DNA of 64,000 nucleotides from Siphonodentalium dalli (Eukaryota; Mollusca; Scaphopoda; Gadilida; Siphonodentaliidae): contig CP136064.1 of assembly GCA_032622095.1 (NCBI GenBank), positions 39,296,426-39,360,425 of the forward strand. Reading direction: 5' to 3'. The translations under genes were made by a program, and so were the position numbers. Shown in pieces: positions 21,824-34,074 of the stretch. The notes beneath the pieces are model-generated. The model was given only the letters and a program-made list of their open reading frames with translations, made no database searches and was not told where the DNA came from. The stretch's first letter is position 1. Every line of letters begins with the position of its first letter.

Positions 21824-22175
21824 GTCACTCTCACCGGTTTTCTGTGATAAAGTTACACAGGTTCCTAAATTTGTGATAAAGTTACCCAGGTCAGAGAGAA
21901 TTGTGACAAAGTTACCCAGGTTTAACCAAGTACGTTAATCCAAAAATAAAGGTACATGGTTAAACAAATCTCACTCGATTTAAAAGTGACAGAGGGAAAT
22001 ATTGTTCAGTTTTGGCAAGTAACAACCTCTACTAAGCATAAATTAAGACTGTGTTGCTGAACATGAAATGTTATTAACCAGGGTAACTTTATCACAATCC
22101 TCTCCAACCTGGGTAACTTTATAACAATTTCAGGAACCTGGGTAACTTTGACAACAGAAAACCGATGAGAGTGTC
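21824..22175. mobile_element. MITE with repeated TTACCCAGG motif, inside LINE
   Basis: GTCACTCTCACCGGTTTTCT at the left matches the complement of GAAAACCGATGAGAGTGTC at the right. Each end carries three copies of a GTTACCCAGG(T) motif preceded by GATAAA or GACAAA, in opposite orientations. TAT flanks both sides, which would suit a TA-targeting element. Confidence 0.68.
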
Positions 22176-22216
22176 TATTCACCCTCCTAACTCACGGCCA
22201 TATTGGATCCACCAGA

Positions 22217-22358
22217 CCCGGTTATGTGGTTTTAGTGCTACAGGTCAAAGTTCTGGAGTAGCATTTCCATATATGGAAGTCATGAATATTCAAAATCTCC
22301 ATATATGTAAATGCTACTCAAGAACTCTGACCTGTATCACTAAAACCACGGAACCTGG
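22217..22358. mobile_element. ~140-bp hairpin element inside LINE
   Basis: GTGGTTTTAGTGCTACAGGT and GTAGCATTTCCATATATGGA fold back on TCCATATATGTAAATGCTAC and ACCTGTATCACTAAAACCAC. It is the second small element nested in the LINE remnant. Confidence 0.65.
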
Positions 22359-22439
22359 GCTGGATGAATCTCTGAAAACATGGAACGGGACTGGATTAAT
22401 CCAAAACGGCCGCGACTCAGTGGTCTCGCTTGTTGGACC

Positions 22440-22690
22440 AATTCCAATTCCAATTCACGGAAAATAACACCTCACTGCCCGAACTAGACCAAACAAAACC
22501 AGTCGACGCAATAGTCAAACCTGAGATCAGTATCGTCGATGTAACTGCATTGCTACGAAACATCAAACCCCATAAGGCCATGTGTCCTGATCTCATATAT
22601 ACCGAACCAGATATTTAAAACGTGTGCTGAAGAAATTTGCCTACCAGGCATAATCAACAAATAACTAAAGACAGATTATCCAATAATGAC
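22440..22690 (+). pseudogene. LINE reverse-transcriptase N-terminal remnant
   Basis: A frame at about 22466-22618 reads L-P-E-L-D-Q-T-K-P-V then L-L-R-N-I-K-P-H-K-A, the conserved lead-in to the reverse transcriptase of CR1-like LINEs. A stop and frame change follow, and no YADD-type motif was found downstream. Confidence 0.58.
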
Positions 22691-23610
22691 CGTTATGTTA
22701 TGATGATCACCACAATCGGGAGGAATTCCTATCCAACGATCAATCAATCATAAAACTACAGCGTTGATTACTCCCTCAGTTATGGGTAGATGAATGGTAA
22801 TTGTGTAACATCACTGGAGATATTTATAAACATGTTTACAAAGTATTTCCTCAAGTTTGCAGTTCGGATGGTGCATGCGGATATACCTTATTGTTGCATG
22901 CACATGATTCAAATTGTTTTATCCGCCCGTTTCACTATAGAAATAAAAGCATAGCAGATAGTTATTTCTATTCAGGAGCACACATGGCATGACAGTGTGG
23001 ATAAAAATCTGGAAAAGCCTGATCTGGTCCAAATTATAGCCCGGTCTGTATGCAACACAACAACTAATGTTGACTACATATGGAAAATACTTCGAAAAGA
23101 TGAACTCTGCGGAACTACACCAAATACCATTTATTTGGAGACATTTATTGTTTAAAATGGGCTAGCAGACCGTCAACGTCATCATCATTTCAGCAATCGA
23201 ATGAGAAATTAAGTAGCCTTGATGTTTTCGGAACATATTGAGACGATTAACTATTATTGAAAGGGTCATCGGATACACATAAACTAAAAAGTGTTGTCTG
23301 AAAATCACCAGCGAACAATCCAATTATCCCACAGTGTAAATACGAAATAAACGTTTCAGATGTAGCCGTGGTGGACTTTTCACCTTTAAAACATTGCTGA
23401 AATTGTTAGTACTTAAAAATATAATACAGAGTAATACAAACATGTGCTGGTTCACACATAATAACATGCTTCGTGCACTTATATGCTGGTATCATATAAG
23501 TTGCGGTGAGCGGAGGGGAATATTCGTATTTATAGGCGATGTATATAGATCAATCATCAAATAAGAGTGAATATTCCCTCATTGGGACCATGTGAGTTGT
23601 AATTACCAAT
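22690..23610. other. No feature recognised within the 5.9-kb element
   Basis: Between the LINE remnant and the right inverted arm. Open frames are short; no repeat of the other families was seen. It may be decayed LINE or the original centre of the element. Confidence 0.3.
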
Positions 23611-26096
23611 TCATGGGCCAGGAAAGATGGACATAATCCCCGCTCGAATAAACAGTGTTCTCTTGTTGCGAGGAGGGTACACTTGAATGGCCGGGAACAC
23701 GATAGGTACTAGTATATAGTCAGATCGAGTTTATATCCACAGCTATGTTTACAATACACTTATGAGTGAAGTGCCGCGTATGATGCAAATAAACCAGCTA
23801 GAATTCAAAGTATATAAGCGGACGTGGGTGTTGTGTGACTCTTGTGTGAATTGTAATGGGAAATATTTCTCTCTTATGCTTGATTATATATCAGAATATG
23901 TTACCTGGTTTCAGCGTAGCATCATGCCAGCTGGTATGTCATATCACGCATTTTTTGCGCTACACAATTTGCTGAACGAACCACTGGGACCATATGTTTA
24001 CTGGCAATCGTTCATCGATAATCATGTCTGCACGTAGCTATTGACATCTGTTTTTCTTACATATTTAAAAACAATTAAGCTCATCGCTCGCCATAATTGC
24101 AAAATGCCCTCTTAGTGTGTGACTATCAGGTTTGAATCTAATGAAGATACTGCTTTGTTTGAAAAATTGTTGTCCCGATAAATGGGAATCAATATGTTGG
24201 AAAATTGTACTGATATTGATATCACTCAAATTTTGACAATTTTCGACGAACCATTTTGGTAGCCATCTTTGGTAGCCAGTTTTGAACTAACTGATTTGCC
24301 GAAGACACACGAGGAGGTCCGGAAAACTTCGGCGGTACCACCTAGCTAACAGGTGAAAAAAATGTTTTAAAGTGCGATAAAACCTGGAATAAATCAACGA
24401 ATAGATGCTATGCTCGCGGTAAGGTTGTAGATAAATGATTTTTCTAACGAAATATGCCGAAAACCCTGAGAATTATGCTTTTGTTGTTGAAATTCACGGG
24501 TCGAAGTGAAGAGTTTTGGGGTTACCTCGACAATCGGAGTTGCCATTCTTGACAATTATATACCTAGAACTCCAAAAAAATCAAAAAAAATTGCATAAAG
24601 GTCAGTGATTCCAATTTCTGTGATCTGTGGCGGGAATCTGTGGTGTATTTTACTCGATTTACCTAACAAAGCAATACATGATGCTATATACGTCGGAAAG
24701 AGTGACATCTTATGGTCAGAATGGTGTATAATAATCTAACTTTAATGTTAAATTACACATAGAATATTCCGGTTGATTGCCACAAACATCGTTGTTTTTT
24801 CTGTTTGTTTACTTAACTGAAAGCCGAACTCAGGTTCCGAAGAACTTCGGCATTGTCCGGTGTTTGTTCTGAGTATTCTAGTTTCCGTTTCTATATATAG
24901 CGCGGGGTTTTCCGAAACAAAATGGTGAAAACCGATCGCCGCAAAGTCCAGTTTCCAATGTGCTTTGAGAACAATTCCCGCACTAAAAACTTAATGACAT
25001 AATGGAGGATCAGAAAGGTAGTTATGTTGACAATTTTCACAAGCAACTTGTCAAAATTGGAGCAAATTAGAACTCTTGTGTCTGACTTGCCATGCGTGTG
25101 ATTTTCATCCATGTGCATTTTGACTTTTGTGTTGATAAAATAATCGGAGAACCGAATCACACAGTTTCGAAATATAGTTCTTCCGTTTTAGTGGGACTTT
25201 TCAAACTTAAGGTTAAAAATTTATACAAATTTTGTTTGATTTTTTGTGTGCTTAACAAGAGCAGTATATTTCGCTGAAGTCCACCAAATGTGGGAAATGT
25301 AGCACCATATTATTTATTTTAATGCTCGTTGTGTTTACACTGTTTTAAACTTTGAGAGGGTTGTAATTCCCCGTAATTTATTTAATGTATTACATTTATA
25401 TTTTCAATGTTTAATTAATCTATTTATTTTTTATTTATTGACACGCATAATTACGATTACAATGGAGAATTCATCGTAATTTGCGTTGTCAGTCGAAAAT
25501 CTACGGAATATTTTCAACGGAAAATGCCGAACACAGTTTGCGAGGTCAACTGAGAGTTCGCATACTTTTAAAAATTTGTAAACATTGCGGTAAATGTCTC
25601 TTTTCGCATTAAATTACCGCTTTCAATTCACAACTGATGTGGGGTTCAGATCAAATAGCATGTCTTCTGCGGAAAATATCTTTTATTGTTGCAATTGTGA
25701 TATTTTATTTCATATAATTGTGGTTTTATTTGAGCGGGTCATTAACGCTTAAGTCGTGTCATAGGAATGCATGGGCCTGGAACTCGGACTTTTAGTACGA
25801 GAAGACTTGGACTACCTTATACAGTTACACTGTCACACTAAGTTAAATCAAACCTAACTGTCACACCTCACACAACACTTAAGTATTTCATTATATTAGT
25901 CAGTCATTAGTATTCGATTTCTTAGCCGCCACAATACTGTCACAAATGTCACCTTACAAATTCGCAACTGAAGACCTCTACTACTATATTTCAATAATAT
26001 GAAAGTGTCAATGACACTGTAGCTCAACTTGGAAAGGGAATAATTTCATGTGATAGAGTCAATGGAGTGATTAGGAATGTGGAAAGTTGAAAGGCC

Positions 26097-27040
26097 TAGT
26101 TATGCAAAGAGTAAAATCTAAGATGGCCGCTGGCAGCCATGTTTTTTTGCCAAATGACCCCAAAAAGACTCGTTCCCATTTACATGTCATTATTAACATC
26201 CAGTACAAATTTCATGATGATCTGACAAATGATACGACCTGTAGCCTGTGTCAAAGGATTTAGTCATGCAAAGAGTAAAATCCAAGATGGCTGCTGGCAG
26301 CCATGTTTTTTGGCCAAATGACCCCAAAATGACTAATTCCCATCTACATGTCATTGTTAACATCTGTTACCAATTTCATGAAGATCTGAGCAAAGCTACG
26401 ACCTGTAGCCCGTGCCAAAGGATTTAGTCATGCAAAGAGTAAAATCCAAGATGGCTGCTGGTGGCCATGTTTTTTGGCCGAACAACCCCAAAATGTCTCG
26501 TTCCCATCTACATGTCAATATTAACATCCATGACAAATTTCATGATGATCAAACAAGCAGTATGACTTGTAGCCCGCGTGCAAAGAGTAAAATCCAAGAT
26601 GGCTGCTGGCGGCCATGTTTTTTGGCCGAACGACCCCAAAATGACTCGTTCCCATCTACATGTCAATATTAACATTCATGACAAATTTCATGATGAGCAG
26701 TATGACCTAGCTGTAGCCCGCGCCAATGGATTGAATTTTGAAATCCAAAATGGCCGCTGGTGGCCATGTTTTTTTGCCGAATGACCCCAAAATAACTCGT
26801 TCCCATCTACATGACAATGTCAACATTCATAAAAATCGGACCAAAGGTACGACCTGTAGCCCCGCGCCAAAGGATTTAGTCATACAAAGAGTAAAATCAA
26901 AGATGGCAGCTGGCAGTGCTGGCGGCAAGGTTTTTTGGCTGAACGACCCCAAAACGACTCATTCCCATCTACATTGTTAAAATCCATGACAAATTTCATG
27001 AAGATCTGACCAAAGCTACGACCTGTAGGCCGCGCCAAAA
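26097..27040 (+). repeat. Tandem array of ~160-bp ATCCAAGATGGC units
   Basis: About six units. Each has AGAGTAAAATCCAAGATGGC, TGGCGGCCATGTTTTTTGGC, AATGACTCGTTCCCATCTAC, ATTTCATGATGATCTG and ACCTGTAGCCCGTGCCAAAG. One boundary is shortened (26578). Open frames across it only reflect the repeat. Related copies are at 56700-57450 and 58440-58740. Confidence 0.78.
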
Positions 27041-27140
27041 TTGGGACAAACATATTAAATTATATTCAAGTGATGAAAATAGACACAATATAAACTTGAA
27101 TATGAAATGTTTTAATCAGAACAAGTCTATCATTATAGGC

Positions 27141-27303
27141 GAATTTATCGAAATCCGATTACCGTAAGCGATTTCGATTACCCCTAAAATTGCATTTATC
27201 GAATCCGATTACCCCCATCATGATAGCGTAAAGGTCGGAGGTCAACGTATTTATCGAAACGGTCACGTGGGGTATAATCGAAATCGCTTACCGTAATCGG
27301 AGT
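27141..27303. repeat. Inverted repeat with CGATTACC motifs
   Basis: ATCCGATTACCGTAAGCGAT followed by TTCGATTACCCC (27154-27185) is mirrored by GGGGTATAATCGAAATCGCT then TACCGTAATCGG (27269-27300). Between them lies another GAATCCGATTACCCCC. Probably a small foldback element. Confidence 0.6.
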
Positions 27304-27304
27304 A

Positions 27305-28200
27305 ATCGTGTCGGGAACATAATAGCTTTGATTTCGCTTGCATTCAACTGCTTGATTCCAAAATGGCTGTACATATGGGTTGAAGTGAGCGCACACTCTG
27401 AATAAAATCGCTCAGTATCGCCATTTACTGTTAGAACTTCAAGTGGCAACTCTTCTAAGAGCGACATAAAAAACCTTACACTTTTCAAATCTGACATATT
27501 TGAATAGTTTCGTCATAGACTATAGTGCTTGATTAATGTTTCTCTACAAGGTTGAGGACCTTTTATAAACAAGAGAAGAGGAATTTCACTCTTCAAACAT
27601 TGAATAATTAATGTGAATTGTGAGTATTAAAGTAAGAAGAAGATAAACATATAAACATGATTCTACATTGAACACAGACGAAGCCATTTGAACGTTGTGT
27701 ATATGTTTTAGAACACCCTAAATAGTGTAATAGAAGATGATTGTGTAGCCCACATCAATTTCACAAAAAAATTAAATTGTGCCAAGTCTCCGACTTCATT
27801 TATGAAAGAGACTCTGTTTATAAAATATCTGAAAGTGTAGCTACTATACTGAAATGGAAAGGGTGAATGTTCAATCATAGTTCGCAACGTGCAGTTCTGT
27901 GCCGGAGTCGGTAACCTGTTTTATAACGGCCTCGGAAAAGGCGTGTTTAGTTCAAATCGAACGTAGAATGGTATTTCCACGGACCACGGTATACTTATTT
28001 CCGCTGCATTTGCATTTCCGCTTTGCATTTCGCGAAGTGAAACATCGATTTGAACATGAAAAAAATTATCGCTGAATATTGAGAATTCGGAGTTCGTCGA
28101 GCATAAAAAAAAAAAAAAATCAGAATGCTTTTTTATTATTCATCGGCGGTCCAGCAGGTCGGTCGCCAAATCCGTAAACCACATTATTAAAAAAACATGG
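27305..28200. other. No gene seen
   Basis: Short unrelated frames only. GC and CpG content rise between about 27880 and 28060, but no exon or promoter could be supported. Confidence 0.3.
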
Positions 28201-28201
28201 C

Positions 28202-28280
28202 CTTAGATAAGATAAGATAAGATAAATTTTATTTAAAAGTCGGAGGTATAAACATATTACAAACACAAGCTCTGAAGAGC
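28202..28280 (-). mobile_element. Possible LINE 3' tail
   Basis: On the minus strand AATATGTTTATACCTCCGAC leads to AAATAAAATTTATCTTATCT and further TTATC repeats. Short simple-repeat tails of this kind end many CR1/L2-type LINEs. No coding part was recognised upstream. Confidence 0.35.
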
Positions 28281-28568
28281 TTTTGACCGACTGTTGACCC
28301 TTCTATTTACATTGGAAATTTCATACATGTGCAAGTCTTGCATCACGCATAGAGACGTGCTTGACAGCACTGCAGCACGGTGCATGCTTTATGCAGGATA
28401 TAAGAAAACAGTTATGCTCGGAAGTATTTGATGTTTGGATGGTGGAATTTAGGTCAAGTTGCTTAGATTTGGCACGAACGAGAAGAATTGTTATGCCATG
28501 AGGACTTTGCTGGAACAGAGCTTGAACGAAATGCTCATTTGTGCAATTTTTAAAGGGCTGAATAACTA

Positions 28569-28767
28569 TTAACCCTTTGAGTGCCAGGTCGATTTTTGTA
28601 TCAACCCATATACCCTGTGCCAATGCATTCTCTTATATATGCGAGTCGACCATAAGTCGCCTCGCATATATAAGAGAATGCATTGGCCTAATAATTTTTT
28701 TATTTTTTTTTACAATTTTATTAATTTATTCTTATATTCTTTAACAGACTTATTTTGTAGGTTTAGA
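28569..28767. mobile_element. TTAA-type MITE with hairpin module, 3' truncated
   Basis: Starts TTAACCCTTTGAGTGCCAGG, with the hairpin and a linker ending TTTTGTAGGTTTAG as at 14787-15032. The GGGCCGAT and right TIR are missing; unrelated sequence begins at about 28768. Confidence 0.7.
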
Positions 28768-28769
28768 AA

Positions 28770-29540
28770 AAAAATTCCGACACGTATGCTGGGTGTCAAA
28801 ATAAGCCCAAAGCAATTTTTCCGTGACAAAATTATTTTTTACAACACTAAGTAACTTTGTAACACTAAGAAATCAATAATAAGGAACTGCAGCAACACTG
28901 AACACGCTAGGGCCATTGGATGTTGGTTTGTGCCTCTTTAGGACAAGGGAAAGTACTCTTAATGCAGCTGAATCGCCCATGCAGTATGCTATGTAATTAA
29001 CATCAAATAAGGATAACTTTAAAGAAATAAATTTAATGCCAAATCTGGTCAAACATGGACATTAAACACTGATGTATACACTGATGTATAAAGAAAAAAA
29101 CATGTAACATACCTAGACTTGTGAGTGGATATTGGATAACACAATTATCTCATATGATATGTGACAATTTACTGACAAAAGAGATAGAAAATGGTAATAA
29201 TTCACAATCTCATGTAGTCATGAATGAGTTAATACAAGTTTCTACTAAAAGTGTAGGTTTGTATTTTATTATATGCTTTACTCTCACATGCTACACTTGA
29301 GCAGTCCAATAGAAATAATGGCTTTTCTGAACTCATACAAGATTCCTGAATTCATACAAGATAAACTGTGAACGTTATAAAATTCCTAACCAATCCTGAC
29401 CAATCTGAATCAATTGGAATAAATCGTAACATGAACTTTCTTTGATTTCCCATTGGTGCTCCTGGGTGCTCTAGTGTATTGCTATATGTGCGATAAACAT
29501 GTTTTAGTAATGTCTAATGAGTCTGGGTGGCACGTAGCAT
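28770..29540. other. No feature seen
   Basis: AT-rich; no convincing frame, repeat family or RNA gene recognised. Confidence 0.3.
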
Positions 29541-29546
29541 ATAATA

Positions 29547-29661
29547 ATTTAACCTATCTGATATAATACAATCACCTATCTGGTGTAAAACAATATCACC
29601 TATCTGGTGTAAAACAAAATCACCTATCTGGTGTAGAGCAATATCACCTACCTGATGTATA
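29547..29661 (+). repeat. Tandem array, 27-bp unit
   Basis: Four to five units of AATATCACCTATCTGGTGTA with AAACA between them. CACC-TATCT-GGTG makes each unit a small palindrome. An 8-9 residue repeat in the minus-strand frame is a by-product. Confidence 0.7.
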
Positions 29662-30018
29662 GACATAATATATTTATAAATTTCCATAAACAAAGTAACA
29701 AAACACAAAAACTAAAAAGGTCTCTAAAAAGGACTACCACACACATTTTGGCACTAAAACAGTGACTATTAATTATGATTCACCAATGCGTGCTGTGTCA
29801 GTGACCGGTTACCCACTCAGTCATAGCTGCTATTCACAATAGCAATAAAGCTGCTTAATAGCCTATAGGTTTTGTGACGAGAAGGAAATTGAATACAACC
29901 TGGACACAATACAATGACTTCAGTTTAGCAATAAAATGTTCAATGGTATATAAATATTAGAACGTCAGTTTGTCTATAAATGTTCGATATAATATAATGA
30001 TTAGAGCATATCTTGTCG

Positions 30019-30139
30019 TTGACTACGCGAATGTACTAGTACATGTAGACAGTAGTGGCCAGTGGGAATGGTGTAGTTCACTCGCCTTCGGCTCATGAAC
30101 TACACCCTTCCCACTGGCCACTACATTCGCGTAGTCAAC
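30019..30139. repeat. ~120-bp hairpin
   Basis: GTTGACTACGCGAATGTA pairs with TACATTCGCGTAGTCAAC, and TAGTGGCCAGTGGGAATGGT with CCCTTCCCACTGGCCACTA, around CGCCTTCGGCTC. TAGTACATGTAG-type sequence is inserted in the left arm. Confidence 0.65.
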
Positions 30140-31545
30140 TCCAAGCCATGCTCTATTCATATACTAAGCTTTAAAATAAATTGACTGCAGAGATGTGGAA
30201 ATATGATATTTAACAAAAACGATTAAAAATCCACTGCAGTCAAGAATATACTGCTAGAGACCAGTCCTGCTGTTCATTACTAGAATCACTGAATCTCAAT
30301 GTAGGAGGTTTGGTCCTGGTTTTCTCTGTATGTTTGCGTTTTGCGTTCCACAAGGGGGTATAGGTGTCAAAACAAAACTCTATAAAATGGAAAAAAAATT
30401 GGGGTCGGGAGTGGGTGTGTCCAAAAAGTGGTCATCGGCAAAAAAGTAGCATACGTGTCTGGAATTTTTTTTCGATCCCCCCCCCCCCCCCAGTGACTCA
30501 AAAATTAAGTCGGCCTTTAAGTCTGTCCACTATACTTTAGGCATAAATGATATCATTATCAAGTGTAATCCATGCTAAATGCATACATGTGTATGCTATC
30601 TGAGGCTGAATATTAATAAGAACATCGATACTAACTATAGGAATCACTATTATGACATCATTCATCAATACAATATTAATACCATATCATACTACTAGTA
30701 CTATACTACTAGTAGTAGGCCTACCACCAACACAATAATCCACAAATCAATGTAGGCCTACTAACTACGTACACTCAGAGAACACCCTAATACATTTAAT
30801 GATTTATTAACTTATGACATTTCAAATTGTAAACTTTTATTGACTGCCCAAGACGGCACAACTTGTCTCTCGAATAATGCGTTACCACAACCCTGCATGG
30901 TTGCGTTCAGGCCGTCCGCAGCGACTATTACTGTATTAGACAACATTCAGTTACTGGCAGGTTAAGAGTTAATCAACTTAATGCCACGAAAATAGTGGAA
31001 GATCGCCAAATAAGATTGTCAAGTAGCGCGAAGTGAGTATCTGTATATCGGTTATTAACTGCATTCTATATGATAATATAGCTTACCCTACAATGTTCTT
31101 AAAGCAACGAAATATATCTCCGATTTGTTAAACAATATTGTCGAAAAAGTCGCCGCCACGATTGAAAATCAATTCCATCAGACGCCAGGTGCGAGTTTAA
31201 TACAGCCCAATTTAAAACCCAGCTGCGTGATTGAAGAATTCGACCCAATGAAAGAGATTGCGTTTCCATGGAGATTTGTCGCATTGCGCATATTTTGTGG
31301 TCTTCATTTACACGATATTAAGACGATATTATGACCGCTAATTTGGGCTGATTTAGGTGCGTGGTATATTATATAGCTCAACAGTTATTGTGTGTGTTGT
31401 TTCTACCAGAGCTACTTAACATCTGTATTGTATTAGTTCAATGAAGTAGACTGATGCCTCCATGTGTATGCATGGAAGTAGCTAGCTTAAGTTAACATAT
31501 CTGTAGACAACTAATTTTCTGTATGGGAGACCAAAGTGGCATTCA

Positions 31546-33447
31546 TTAACACGTTGAGTGCCGGCTACGAGTTATCTCATACTACACTATATTCCATGGT
31601 TACACTACGAGTTATCTCGTACTTTGTATGGCGTCTAGATGTTCTTCTGTAAAAAATTTAAGAAATTGAGTTCCCTACGTAAACATTATTTCAACCATCC
31701 TAGGAAGCTGATATATATATATATATATATATATGTGTGATGTGAGTGAGTGTTCAAGTTGCCACTGCATCTCAGTAATAAAGCGAACTAATTGAGGCCG
31801 AAAGTACGGTTATACTGACGATTTGGCACCTAACTCTGTTGTGCCGTTGGAATTGGCATTTCATGATAAGATCCGCAAGAGCCCAGAATAAGGAGTTAGT
31901 TCGTGTATTTGAATACAGTAAAACCTCTCCAAACCAAACACCCTCCAGACCAGCCCTTCTGTTCGGTTTAGAGAGGCATTTTGTTTATAGAAAATCGCAC
32001 TACAATCGGAATGTATTGGAGTTGTCGAAGCATAACTAACTCATTACCGATATTGATTAATTAAACTTTATTCAATAAATTACCAACTAAAATATAAATA
32101 ACAATTATAGATAAAACATGTTAGGCCTATAATAAGAATTAAACACATGATCTAAGATATAATACATGTATAGATAAGACAAGAAACGATAAATTTTATG
32201 ATGATTTTTTTAAATGTCGCTAAAAAATGTTGCATCGTTAGTTAGTATAGTAGTTTTGTACTATTGAACATGCGTACCAATTTAATTAGCAGTGTTTTGT
32301 TTGGCAAATGTTTTGAACTGGATAAGGAGAGGACTTTAAAAGAGGAGAGGACTTTAAAAAGCATTTAGCTTGTTGTCAATTCTGTCTAAATCTCTTAGTA
32401 TCTATATGTGTATTGTGTAAAATGTTAGATTTTTTTAAAATAAATATTGTTTACACCAACCGGATTATAATGGAAGCTATCTGATTAGATTAGTGAACCA
32501 TGGTGACTACAGAGATAATACAGTGCTGACACTATGTTTTACATCAATCATTGAGCTGAATTGGACTCCTATTTTTACGACCACTGTCCAAACTAAACAC
32601 TAGTTAGCTAAAGTACACGATGGTAGTGTATTGTCACCAATACAGTTTTAATCAACCTGTCACAATGAATGAGCCATCATGAAAACTACCACTCAGAGTT
32701 GAATGTATAGTCCAGAAATATAAACTTATAGAGGATCCCCAGTCTACATTAGAGCCAAAACGAGCTCAGCATCCAGTATGTCAAATCTACCGCATTCGGT
32801 TGGTATTACTTTCCACATTTGGATTTCGGAGGTAAAAATTTATGTATTCGTTAACTTTTGGAATTTATATCCATCCGAATAGAGAGTTTCTGGTTTGTAG
32901 AGGTAATTTTCAGTGAGAATGCACTTTGTTGAACAATTTGTTCGGTATGGAGAGTGATTCGGTTTATAGAGGGTCCAGTTTTTTTTAGATTTTACTCTAG
33001 TAGATATAAATTTTGAAGTAGCACGATCACACATGTAAGATTATAGTTGTCAAAACTTACATACGAGATAAATCGTCGGCACCCAGTGGCACCATCTAAA
33101 CCTGGCTGTGAAAAACAAGCTATTTCGTAGCCAGAACTAGCACAGGCTACTTCAAACGCTCAACTCAGGACATTTATTATTTAATATATCGAACGTGATC
33201 ATCTGATGAAGTACTCATGAGAAAAACGTGGCACCCAGCCAAACTACGATGAGAAGACATTTCTCTATGGTGAGAATCTCTATCTCGTAGTGCATTTGTG
33301 CCATGTATTTATGTGATCCAAGCTGATACATTCCCATTTTTGGGGTTTCAGGGTGATTATATGGTGCAATCTAGCTATTTAATACTTAATCTAAAGTTGG
33401 CACCCTGGAATGTTACACAATAGGGTTCTGGCACTCAACATGCTAAA
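31546..33447. mobile_element. Possible 1.9-kb TIR element
   Basis: TTAACACGTTGAGTGCCGG on the left and GGCACTCAACATGCTAAA on the right are inverted. Just inside, GAGTTATCTCGTAC and ACGAGATAA motifs recur near both ends. The centre shows no convincing protein. The ends resemble the TTAACCCTTTGAGTGCC MITE family. Confidence 0.35.
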
Positions 33448-33469
33448 GAATTATGTAATTCACTTTCGT

Positions 33470-34041
33470 TTAAAGGGATACTGTACTCAAATGTTGTTGT
33501 TGGTTTCTATAGTCTCTGAGTCGTTGAATAAGGTAACCAGATTTCCATTATTTGAAAGTATGTTGAGTATGAAGTAATGTTATGGATGGCAGATTAGCCG
33601 GAATGCGAAAATACCAATTGTCATTGTCGAGTAATTTTTGGATACTGTTTTCAAGCAAATATATCAAATAAATGTTATATTATAAGCATACTAGTCTCAT
33701 TTACTCTTTTAAGTCATTGTATAGTCACAAGTCAGTGAGTGGCTTGAGTTGACGCCCCCTATAAACATAATTTTATACACAATCATGTGTGCCACGCATT
33801 GCCCAATATGTGAATTATTTTGATTACATCCTGTACACCGAAATTCGTAGTTTAATTGATGGCTCCAGCCATAAATTAAATTTATATCAAATTATTAACT
33901 TTTACTTTAAGATAACCTATTAACCTGAACGTTTACAGAATACATCTTCGATTAAAATTACTTAGTTTTCTATATATTACCGATATTAGATCATTGTTAT
34001 CACTGGGAATTTGTTGAAAATGGCGTACAGTATCCCTTTAA
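33470..34041. mobile_element. 572-bp TTAA-flanked MITE
   Basis: TTTAAAGGGATACTGTAC at the left pairs with GTACAGTATCCCTTTAA at the right, with TTAA at each border. No coding capacity; a GGTTAATAG-like AT-rich interior. Confidence 0.6.
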
Positions 34042-34074
34042 GTGTAATGTATTATGTATGGGAAGCCGTTTTCA

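Larger units (their letters stand above)
19896..25823. mobile_element. 5.9-kb foldback or Mutator-like element with 9-bp TSD
   Basis: The 9-bp CCTTATACA occurs at 19896-19904 and 25815-25823. Between them the ends are inverted: TAGTCCAAGTCTTCTCGTAC on the left, GTACGAGAAGACTTGGACTA on the right. Inverted arms of about 1 kb (about 20010-20985 and 23612-24640) match closely. The right arm has a further ~1.1 kb (24640-25750) missing from the left, so the left arm has a large internal deletion. The right arm holds a 91-residue frame (23762-24037) that is broken by deletions in the left arm. A conserved ~60-residue frame at 25092-25277 recurs in the second copy at the window end. No transposase was recognised. 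A 9-bp duplication with long TIRs fits Mutator-like or Foldback elements (inference). Confidence 0.72.

Noticed and set aside
29547-29661. CRISPR-like spacing of short repeats
   Set aside because: Spacers are near-identical AT sequence and the genome is clearly eukaryotic.
31125-31334. 69-codon plus-strand frame and a minus-strand GGTAAGC donor-like site near 31088
   Set aside because: Looks somewhat protein-like, but no partner exon or family was found; too weak to call. It could be an upstream untranslated exon of the zinc-finger gene, 12 kb away, but nothing links them.
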